Source of the DNA: Pseudomonadales bacterium
Lineage (GTDB): Bacteria; Pseudomonadota; Gammaproteobacteria; Pseudomonadales; Pseudohongiellaceae
NCBI GenBank assembly: GCA_022819645.1
Contig: JAJEGU010000063.1
Location: 1-44,132 of the forward strand
DNA length: 44,132 nt
Direction: 5' to 3'
Part shown: in pieces, positions 9,686 to 16,038 of the stretch
Position numbering within the stretch: the first letter of the stretch is position 1
Layout of the letters: the number at the start of each line of letters is the position of its first letter
Position numbers and translations under genes: made by a program
Notes under the pieces: model-generated
Database searches by the model: none
What the model saw: only the letters and a program-made list of their open reading frames with translations
Told to the model about the DNA's origin: nothing

Positions 9686-10873
9686 TTATGCGGCTCCGAC
9701 ACCAAGCTGGAAAGAAACACGGACGAAAGAACTCTCCGTATCCTGTGCAAGGGTCGGTTCGGTATTGTTAAATTCGCTCATCTCCCTTTTCATTATGAGC
9801 CATCCCCTGCCCCGTCTTTCCATGAAGCCCATGCCGGCCATGTAGTGGCCCATGGAATCATTTCTGGCTCGCGGATTCGCTCCCGCCATGACTTGTTCGA
9901 CGGTTAGATGATTCGGAAGCGAACCTGGACTGGTTACGTCCACCCGATCGGAAAACACTTCAAACAAGATTGTCGATCCGATGATCGCGTAGTCACGATG
10001 AATGACGGCATTGACCAGCGCCTCGCGCACCGCATCGCGGGGCAATAAATAGCGATCCTCCCGCACAAGATTCTCATAGGACTCGAAGCGGCCCAGCCCG
10101 AGAAACCAGCCGACCGAGCGATCAACCTGTTCGCCTAGCCGACCTTTGGCCGTGGCGGCTTGCAGCACTTCCGAAGCACGGTCTGTCCCCGCGTATGCCA
10201 CGCACTCAATGCAGAAACTGCGCGTTTGAGCGTAGCGCTGGGGATGCTTGCCAAACGCCAAAACACCATACAGCGTTGCTCTCAATTCACCGCCGAGTTC
10301 GGCTAAAACTCCTCGATTTCGGAGGTCTTGCTCGCTGCTTGGCTGCGGTTCGGTCAAGGTGTCGAAATCGAGTTTGTCGAGGTAGGCAAGGAAAGCATCG
10401 TAGTCGATATGGGACGGCGGCGCGCCTTGTATCGCCCGTTCTTCCGTTAGCACGAATCCAAACGTATTGAAAAGTTCCTGGAGTTCCATCGAGGACGGCT
10501 CAACGCTGCTGCTCCCCCTTCTGATCCAGGTCCGACCGCGACAACGCAATGGCTCGAAACCGCGCTGGGAAGGAACTTCCACCCAGAACACGTGCCCCAC
10601 ATCATCGGAGTGGTGACCGATCCAAGCGGTTACGGGCTGGCTGCAACCCGTATGCAGGAAGGACGTCAGTCGTTCTTGAACCTTCTTGGGGTGCTCCCGA
10701 ACTCCGCATATGCGCCGTTGGTCGTCGACACCGAGGACGAGAACCCCGCCGCTGGAATTCGCAAACGCGCAGATGGTCTTCCCCAGCGCGGAAAGGCCAC
10801 CGAGGCCAAGTTTGAACTCCGTGCTCTGATCTTCGCCCGCGCCGATACGCCGTTCAATCGCTTTCCAGTCCAA
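9686..10873 (-). CDS. Schlafen/AlbA_2-domain protein inside the cas operon
   Basis: A 395-aa protein of the COG2865 type: an N-terminal AlbA_2 (Schlafen AlbA_2, formerly AAA_4) domain, then an HATPase_c_4 region. The N-terminus has GE-x4-EFK with E14 and E19, then GVDD (D50). In Schlafen RNases the catalytic acids fall in an E-x4-E plus later D arrangement, so this copy could be a nuclease (inference). 'WIRRGSSS' (116-123) closes the first domain and 'DAVREALVNAVIHRDY' (280-295) opens the second. It starts at TTG with AGGAG about 9 bases upstream and ends 2 bases before cas1. It could be a regulator, an RNase acting as a second defence layer, or an unrelated passenger. It is not a core type I-E gene. 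Confidence 0.88.
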   Translation of the reverse strand: MDWKAIERRIGAGEDQSTEFKLGLGGLSALGKTICAFANSSGGVLVLGVDDQRRICGVREHPKKVQERLTSFLHTGCSQPVTAWIGHHSDDVGHVFWVEVPSQRGFEPLRCRGRTWIRRGSSSVEPSSMELQELFNTFGFVLTEERAIQGAPPSHIDYDAFLAYLDKLDFDTLTEPQPSSEQDLRNRGVLAELGGELRATLYGVLAFGKHPQRYAQTRSFCIECVAYAGTDRASEVLQAATAKGRLGEQVDRSVGWFLGLGRFESYENLVREDRYLLPRDAVREALVNAVIHRDYAIIGSTILFEVFSDRVDVTSPGSLPNHLTVEQVMAGANPRARNDSMGHYMAGMGFMERRGRGWLIMKREMSEFNNTEPTLAQDTESSFVRVSFQLGVGAA

Positions 10874-10943
10874 ACCCAGAATCTCCTATAAAAGGTTGTC
10901 CTTATCTTACTTCAGCGATCGTACTGTCCTAGCCGATCATGTT

Positions 10944-11630
10944 CTACGCTCGCCGGATCAACATCAACCCACAACCATACGCCTTGGATGCCCCGAAACC
11001 TTTTGGCAAAACCGCAAGCAGCCGCTTCGGATCGGTAACGGTCAGCGCACCTTCGAAGTCTAGCGTGGAAAACGCCATCGCTGGGCCGTTCTTGCGCGCA
11101 ATGCGATGAGTGGAGTATCCGTCAACAGAAACGTCATCGATTTGAAAATCAAAGCCCGCCTTGTCGCCCTGCCGTCTAAGCCAATCGATCCCGCTGGTTC
11201 TCACTAGATCCAGTCTATGCCGCGCCCGTTTGCCTTGCGCGTAAGCGCGAAGTTGGTCCATGACAACGTCATGCTTGACGGAGCGTCCGCGCGCGTTGTC
11301 CCGGCGGCGAACGACGGGGTTGGCTCGCAAGGAAAATATCAGGGGATCCCCCGTTTCAAGTTCTGGGGCGAAGGGCTTCGGTTCCGCAATGTCAAACAAT
11401 CCGTGCGGGTCTCTCGGCGGCCGGAATGACAACAGCAGAAAAACACCAGGGTCTGTTTCCCGCCAGAGAAAGTCTCTTTGCCGCTCCGGGCCGTCGGCGA
11501 AAAGATACCATACCAAGTGATGCGCGGGCTGGCGGGACTCGGATTCGACTCCAGCACCGCCCAACAACAATGGAGCAAGCGCGGATAGCGATGCTTCTTT
11601 CTTCAGGCTGACTCGGGAGAAGTAAAGCAA
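10944..11630 (-). CDS. cas6e: Cascade crRNA-processing endonuclease Cas6e
   Basis: A 228-aa Cas6e (CasE/Cse3). It cuts the repeat at the 3' base of the hairpin, leaving the 8-nt ATGAACCG handle on the crRNA, and stays bound to the 3' hairpin in Cascade. Family marks are the N-terminal 'YFSRVSL', a 'HHLVWYLFADG' segment with the candidate catalytic His, and the glycine-rich C-terminal loop 'GFGASKAYGCGLMLIRR'. The TTG start has GGAGAT about 8 bases upstream and lies 3 bases after cas5e. It could also process the crRNA-like element at 15923-16005. Confidence 0.96.
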   Translation of the reverse strand: MLYFSRVSLKKEASLSALAPLLLGGAGVESESRQPAHHLVWYLFADGPERQRDFLWRETDPGVFLLLSFRPPRDPHGLFDIAEPKPFAPELETGDPLIFSLRANPVVRRRDNARGRSVKHDVVMDQLRAYAQGKRARHRLDLVRTSGIDWLRRQGDKAGFDFQIDDVSVDGYSTHRIARKNGPAMAFSTLDFEGALTVTDPKRLLAVLPKGFGASKAYGCGLMLIRRA

Positions 11631-11633
11631 GAC

Positions 11634-12365
11634 CTAATCTCCAGATTCGTTTACAAGCATAACCCGCTCCCAGCGGTCCATGAATTGCCAACGCGACCGG
11701 TTGGCGATCACATCGCGGCGCCGCTGGATTTGCGAATCCGGCACTTCAATTGGCACATCGGCATCAAAGGCGATCTCTGTCCCGAATGCGGCTCTCCGTC
11801 CCAAAGCATCCAAAACAATCTTTTCGTCCTCATTCGGCCCACGTTCGTTGAGCGCGTCCAAAAATGATTCGGCAATAACGATTTCCGGACGCAAGGGCAA
11901 TCCCAATGGCGCGGACTTGCGGCCCAAGTAAAGAACATATGCCGGATGATTCAAGCTCTCGGCCATGCCCTCCAAACGCCCATTCGCTCCGGCGCGCGAC
12001 CAAAGCACTACGGTATGAAAGGCATCAAACCGCCACTCACGAACAGAAAGCACGGTGTTGAGCCGGTCGTCTTGTAATTCTTCGCGCCGGGTCGCGTGGC
12101 GGCGCCCCTTTCGCGCCTGCGGCGCTTGCGCCGTCTGATAATCGATAAATGATCGCCCGGGCGCGTCTGTTCTGACAGCGAAGTGAAGCGACGACTCCAA
12201 TTCCATTTGCGCCTGCTCGTCTTCGCGGTCGATTCCCAGTGCCGCGGCTACCAAACCGAGTATGGCGGAACGCCCCGGCCTAGCCCAACTCATCCTCCGT
12301 TCGCCAACCGCGATTTCTCCGAAGGCGCCCATGGGAGCGTAAAGCGTAAATAACAGAAAACGCAT
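11634..12365 (-). CDS. cas5e: Cascade subunit Cas5e
   Basis: A 243-aa Cas5e (CasD), the Cascade subunit that grips the 5' handle of the crRNA and contacts Cse1. The N-terminal strand 'FLLFTLYAPMGAFGEIAVGERR' and 'PGRSAILGLVAAALGI' are the conserved Cas5 features, and 'SFIDYQTAQAP' matches the thumb region. An in-frame TTG lies one codon upstream; the ATG at 12365 is preferred. It follows cas7e with only a few bases between, in the canonical order. Confidence 0.96.
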   Translation of the reverse strand: MRFLLFTLYAPMGAFGEIAVGERRMSWARPGRSAILGLVAAALGIDREDEQAQMELESSLHFAVRTDAPGRSFIDYQTAQAPQARKGRRHATRREELQDDRLNTVLSVREWRFDAFHTVVLWSRAGANGRLEGMAESLNHPAYVLYLGRKSAPLGLPLRPEIVIAESFLDALNERGPNEDEKIVLDALGRRAAFGTEIAFDADVPIEVPDSQIQRRRDVIANRSRWQFMDRWERVMLVNESGD

Positions 12366-12369
12366 CAAT

Positions 12370-13422
12370 TCAGCTCTGCGCGAATTCGAGGAGTTCTTTC
12401 ATCGAACCCTGGCCCTTGCAGACATTCATTGTGTACGAAGCGTCCGTGGCAGGACCGTAGGAGGCATCAAGCTGATCTCGAAATTTTTCGAGTGACGTGA
12501 TCGAACTCGCGGCCTGATCTTCTCCTACAACCGGTTTCAGGAATGCCGCCGCCAGACTTCTAGGCTGGGCCGAACCTTTTTCCGCCAAGGCAAAAACAGC
12601 ACGTGCGCGGCTGGCGAAACTCGCCTGCTTGCCGCGTGGCGCGACGGTGGCCGCGGCTTCGGCAAGAGCGCACAAACTGGCGTCGCGAACCGCCCTGTTC
12701 TCATTCAAATTGCGCGACAGCAAATTCAAATCCACACAGACGTACAGATAGAAAACGCCTGCCCCGAATTCCTGCACTCCAACGAAACCCGCACCCGAGT
12801 CCTCCGGTTCGGATTGCGCCTTGAGGTCATCAACAGCCGTGTAATAGTCGTCCTCCGCGATGGCGCGATGTGTGGTTATGGCGTGGGCGACCTGCACGGC
12901 GGCTTCGCGGTTGAATTTCGGATTGTCGGCGAGCATGCGGCCGAACATGGCTATATCCGCCGCGGTATCCACACGATTCAGGATATCATCCGCCGTTGGC
13001 GCTTCGTAAGTGTCGTTCGCCAGCGCCGTATCGGCGAGCGCGAACGCTCGTTCCTGTTCTTCCGGAGAAACAAACGCCAATTGCTCGATAAACGTGGAAT
13101 TCGTGTCTTTTTCGCCTTTTATCTTGCCGAGAACTCCCGCGATTTTCCGGGCAATCTCTAACGCCCGATCTTCGGTCATGCCGCCCGCGGTCAAACGGTC
13201 GAACACACGCTCGCCGATTCTCTGCGTGCGCGCCGCCAAGTGTCCGTCGAGTCGTTCCGAGAATACGGTGGAAGTCCGCCAGGCACGCTTCAAACTCTGA
13301 GAAGAAATTCTGAGTCGCGGCACACCTCCGAATAAGACGCTCTTCGGCCGGCCCGTGTCATCCCGGTTCAAATTGGATGGGCCATATGCCGTAAGAAGAT
13401 GCAATTGCAAAAAATCAGTCAT
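12370..13422 (-). CDS. cas7e: Cascade backbone subunit Cas7e
   Basis: A 350-aa Cas7e (CasC/Cse4). Six copies form the helical Cascade backbone and kink the crRNA-DNA duplex at every sixth base. The start 'MTDFLQLHLLTAYGPSNLNRD' with 'RLRISSQSLKRAWRTS' is diagnostic. The frame is open for 24 more codons, but those residues are not conserved, and an AGGA lies upstream of this ATG. 'FGRMLADNPKFNREAAVQVAHAITTH' is a second conserved block. Confidence 0.97.
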   Translation of the reverse strand: MTDFLQLHLLTAYGPSNLNRDDTGRPKSVLFGGVPRLRISSQSLKRAWRTSTVFSERLDGHLAARTQRIGERVFDRLTAGGMTEDRALEIARKIAGVLGKIKGEKDTNSTFIEQLAFVSPEEQERAFALADTALANDTYEAPTADDILNRVDTAADIAMFGRMLADNPKFNREAAVQVAHAITTHRAIAEDDYYTAVDDLKAQSEPEDSGAGFVGVQEFGAGVFYLYVCVDLNLLSRNLNENRAVRDASLCALAEAAATVAPRGKQASFASRARAVFALAEKGSAQPRSLAAAFLKPVVGEDQAASSITSLEKFRDQLDASYGPATDASYTMNVCKGQGSMKELLEFAQS

Positions 13423-13450
13423 AAGAAAAATCCTGTCGCAAGGTTCGTGA

Positions 13451-13972
13451 TTATTCAGCGGCGGTTTCAGCGGGTGGAGTGGCGGAAGCGACACAGTAAT
13501 AGTCGAATATCCACTTCTCCTTCACAGAATCACCCCAACAGAGAATGGCGTCGGCCAGATCCGCCACGTTGGCCCGGCCCTTCATCTGGTGAACCAGCCG
13601 ACGCATCGAGTTCAAGAGCTCGTCGGGTTGAGATTGCAATAGCCGGCGAAATCGCGATTCGGATACCAGCGCGGACTGATCGTCGTCCAACGCGGACCGC
13701 CCCATGGCGCGGGCAACGTGCGTATCATCAGATTCCCGAACCCATGCCAATACACCCGCCAATATCGCTACACGATCTTTCCGGCTGCGGGGAAGTCTCG
13801 TCATCAGCCGCAACGCCTCCGGTTCCAGCATCACATCCACGGGCGTCGCGGCTCTGCGCAGCCTGGCCATGGCGGCTCTGGACGATCCTGATTGCCGGCC
13901 ATCCGAGGGATGCAATGCGCGCCACCACTCATATGCGATTTGACCACCGCGTGATGTCTGTTCTGAGGTCAT
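13451..13972 (-). CDS. cse2: Cascade small subunit Cse2
   Basis: A 173-aa Cse2 (CasB, Cas11e), an all-helical small subunit present twice in Cascade and stabilising the R-loop. The 'AYEWWRAL' opening and the arginine-rich 'AAMARLRRAATPVDVM' segment are typical. Its ATG overlaps the cse1 stop as ATGA, so the two are translationally coupled. Sequence conservation in this family is low; position and length support the call. Confidence 0.93.
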   Translation of the reverse strand: MTSEQTSRGGQIAYEWWRALHPSDGRQSGSSRAAMARLRRAATPVDVMLEPEALRLMTRLPRSRKDRVAILAGVLAWVRESDDTHVARAMGRSALDDDQSALVSESRFRRLLQSQPDELLNSMRRLVHQMKGRANVADLADAILCWGDSVKEKWIFDYYCVASATPPAETAAE

Positions 13973-15648
13973 GCCGCCTCCGATTTGCCGATTCTCCGCC
14001 GAATTGTATCCGGGGAGGGAATTTCAAGATCGCTATCAAAAAGGGATTTGCCAGATTTACCGCCGCCCCGCAAAGTTATCGCCAATTGAAAACGCGCCTT
14101 TACGTGGCGATGCATGTCCCGGTCCTCCAAACCAACGCCGGGAGCGTGTTCATCGAATAGACGCAATGCCGCGGTTCTCATAACTTGCGCCCAATCTCCT
14201 CTTGCCTCCGCAGTTCGATCCTCAACGTCGCTATTGGAATTGATCTGATCGATTGCCACGCGAAGCGCGGAATAAAACTCACCTTCGGTTTCGCGAAAGA
14301 ATTTCTCTCCGATGAAACCGTAGTCGCCCGCAGCGTCCCTCGGTCTGTCGAACAGCGCGGATTTTATCGCACCAATCAACAGACGACTAACCGTATTGGC
14401 TCCGGTCACGGTCCTCTGGATAAAGCCATCCAGATATTCACGAGATTCCCCGGCGACCACCCAAAGCGGCATTTCTCCTTCAATCCACGCGCGAGCCTTC
14501 ATGTTGTCCATGTCGTAACCGAAAACAAGGAACCGGGACTCGCTGGGACCCGCGACCTCCGCTCGCTCCCCATTCCTCCAGTGGCTCAATACTTTCGCGG
14601 TCCGTCGCATCTTGTCCCGGGGATCAACAACAAGGCCCAGGCACAATCGATAGTTCAACCCGCCCGGTTTTGGATGCACCGGCAGCCAAACCGTTTCCTT
14701 CGGATTTTGCCGATAATAGGGACTCAACGGATGCTCGAATCCATCCGAATAATTGGTCCCGTAGTTCCTGGTCCGGTAGTTTCCCGCGACTACAGGGTCG
14801 CTGGCGCCGGTCAGGCCACAATTCCGTCCCGCCGCCTCTTCAAAATCAACTCTAATTCGCCGAGGCATGCCCCAATAGACTTGCAGCGGGTTAACGTCAC
14901 GCGGGGTTGTCTCGCGCCCACCGGCTTTCGGATCGGAAACTCGAGTGTGCGTTAGCCAAGGAAAGATACTTCGATAATCTTCGAACGAATAGTCGCCGTC
15001 AGCCCGTGCATTAATCTGGTCAACGGTCTCCACGTTCGGCCAAAGTCGACCCCAAAGCGTGGGGTCGTTGCCGGGACGCTCCGCGCTAACCAGAGTCGTC
15101 ATCGGGCCGCCGCCCCGTATCGAGGTTCTATGCCCCGCACCACCAGAGGGAGCGAACGCGTTCAATGTGAACAGCGCCATGGCCGTTGCCGCGCGCGAAA
15201 GAACGGGAATACCCCCGCGTTTAACGAATAGGTCCGAATTCTTGCGAAGAGTCTGCGCACCGGGCGTTTCGATCAGAAGTGCCGAGATTGACTCCGTTTT
15301 CGCATTTTCGAGCGGATCGAAGTCCTGCATGAACCTTGGTCTGTCGCCATCCAGATCAAATGCATGAGCTACCGCGCCAAACCGCCGCCGAAGCACTACG
15401 GACGCCGGCGGCGAATTCCACCACTCGCCCCACTCGTCTTCAGCCTGGGGAGTTGCCGCCGTGGACAACAGGCCGATCAGAAATTCATGCGCGGCGCCGT
15501 TGAAGTCCGGCCGAGGCCAAGCAAACGCAACGAACGGGTCGGAATCGAATCCTTCCGCAATCCGCCATGGCTCGATGAATTCGACTACTCCGCTTCGCCG
15601 CCGAACCGGAAGCCAAGGATCGCTAATCAGATTGAATGATTTACGCAT
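13969..15648 (-). CDS. cse1: Cascade large subunit Cse1 (Cas8e)
   Basis: A 559-aa Cse1 (CasA). It recognises the PAM, loads target DNA and recruits Cas3. The opening 'FNLISDPWLPVRRRSG' is diagnostic; 'AGHRTSIRGGGPMTTLV' and 'PLQVYWGMPRRIRVDF' are further conserved blocks. An AAGGA lies very close to the ATG, and a short ORF ends 10 bases upstream, so translation may be coupled to that ORF. It is the first core Cascade gene after the control region at 15851-16018. Confidence 0.97.
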   Translation of the reverse strand: MRKSFNLISDPWLPVRRRSGVVEFIEPWRIAEGFDSDPFVAFAWPRPDFNGAAHEFLIGLLSTAATPQAEDEWGEWWNSPPASVVLRRRFGAVAHAFDLDGDRPRFMQDFDPLENAKTESISALLIETPGAQTLRKNSDLFVKRGGIPVLSRAATAMALFTLNAFAPSGGAGHRTSIRGGGPMTTLVSAERPGNDPTLWGRLWPNVETVDQINARADGDYSFEDYRSIFPWLTHTRVSDPKAGGRETTPRDVNPLQVYWGMPRRIRVDFEEAAGRNCGLTGASDPVVAGNYRTRNYGTNYSDGFEHPLSPYYRQNPKETVWLPVHPKPGGLNYRLCLGLVVDPRDKMRRTAKVLSHWRNGERAEVAGPSESRFLVFGYDMDNMKARAWIEGEMPLWVVAGESREYLDGFIQRTVTGANTVSRLLIGAIKSALFDRPRDAAGDYGFIGEKFFRETEGEFYSALRVAIDQINSNSDVEDRTAEARGDWAQVMRTAALRLFDEHAPGVGLEDRDMHRHVKARFQLAITLRGGGKSGKSLFDSDLEIPSPDTIRRRIGKSEAA

Positions 15649-15658
15649 ATTCCTTGGC

Positions 15659-15850
15659 TTACACGCCCCACTTGGCCTCGATCACTTCCTCGATGCATTC
15701 TGTTTGGCGCACAATTCTCGTAACGATACGCAGGCTGTTTCGTTGAGTTCGCTCATCTTTCCTCCCGCTACCATCTATCGAGCTTGTCGCACCCATACGT
15801 TTTTCGATCATTTCGAGCTTGCTTGGCAAGCGAGTATTTTTTTCTGACAT
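15659..15850 (-). CDS. Small ORF of unknown function leading the Cascade operon
   Basis: A 63-codon ORF whose ATG has a GGAG ribosome site 9 bases upstream (CGGAGAC). It ends 10 bases before cse1. The product is charged: 'MSEKNTRLPSKLEMIEKR', a small polar stretch, then 'TQRNSLRIVTRIVRQTECIE' and an EAKWGV tail. I recognise no family. Because it is the first ORF behind the promoter matched by the crRNA-like element, it could be a leader peptide, a new accessory protein, or a CreT-like toxin. Nothing in the sequence decides this. Codon use includes AGG, AGA and CGA arginines and is less GC-rich than cse1. Confidence 0.5.
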   Translation of the reverse strand: MSEKNTRLPSKLEMIEKRMGATSSIDGSGRKDERTQRNSLRIVTRIVRQTECIEEVIEAKWGV

Positions 15851-15879
15851 AATTTATGTCTCCGTTGATCGGGCTGGGA

Positions 15880-15908
15880 AATACTGTACATTGACTCAAA
15901 TGAGTCAA
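15880..15908 (-). promoter_or_regulatory. Putative Cascade-operon promoter with palindromic operator
   Basis: On the minus strand TTGACT (15908-15903) is a near-consensus -35. The best -10 at 16-17 bp is poor (CAGTAT or AGTATT, near 15881-15885), as in a tightly controlled promoter. The -35 is part of a palindrome, TTGACTC and GAGTCAA around 4 bp (15891-15908), which looks like an operator. A third GAGTCAAC lies at 15952-15959. The short ORF and Cascade genes lie downstream. Confidence 0.5.
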
Positions 15909-15922
15909 CATCAAACATTACT
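15902..15922 (-). other. Candidate protospacer of the crRNA-like element, with AAG PAM
   Basis: Read on the minus strand from 15922 to 15902, this 21-mer matches the pseudo-spacer (15972-15952) at 16 positions. Mismatches are at guide positions 3, 6, 8, 12 and 13, and the last eight bases, GTTGACTC, are identical. The three bases 5' of it (15925-15923) read AAG, the best-known type I-E PAM. It covers the -35 hexamer of the putative Cascade promoter. Confidence 0.6.
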
Positions 15923-16005
15923 CTTATCATCCTCGCATTGGCAAGGAACACGAGTCAACTGCAATCCTTGCTCGGTCCATCCCCGATCTCCCAATCGGGG
16001 AACCC
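15923..16005 (-). ncRNA. crRNA-like RNA gene: two degenerate CRISPR repeats around a 21-nt pseudo-spacer
   Basis: On the minus strand the order is repeat-like B (16005-15973), a 21-nt insert (15972-15952), then repeat-like A (15951-15923). B has flank GGGTT, stem CCCCGAT/ATCGGGG with a 6-nt loop, and handle ATGGACCG (7 of 8 as in the array). A has flank GTGTT, stem CCTTGC/GCGAGG with a 4-nt loop, and tail ATGATAAG. A matches the array repeat at 19 of 29 positions, and its stem still pairs fully, with one G-U. Both keep the 5-nt-flank, hairpin and 8-nt-tail geometry needed by Cas6e. The real array is 7.6 kb away. A dedicated promoter would start at B's first base. This is the architecture of CreR or CreA RNAs; the function is inferred. 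Confidence 0.75.
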
Positions 16006-16010
16006 TTCAA

Positions 16011-16038
16011 ATAATAGGTCATGCGGGCGAAATTTCAA
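16011..16038 (-). promoter_or_regulatory. Sigma-70 promoter of the crRNA-like RNA
   Basis: On the minus strand TTGAAA (16038-16033, 5 of 6 consensus) and TATTAT (16016-16011, 5 of 6) are spaced by 16 bp. Expected initiation, 6-7 bases past the -10, is at about 16005-16004, exactly the first bases of repeat-like B. The -35 lies within the last codons of cas3. Confidence 0.65.

Noticed and set aside
15817..15823. AGCAAG in the 63-codon ORF as a second target for the pseudo-spacer seed
   Set aside because: Only six bases match, the next bases differ, and the bases 5' of it (CCA) are not a known type I-E PAM.
15973..16005. Repeat-like B as a simple terminator of cas3
   Set aside because: No T-run follows the stem, and the flank and handle resemble the CRISPR repeat well beyond the stem. 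A minor role in termination cannot be excluded.
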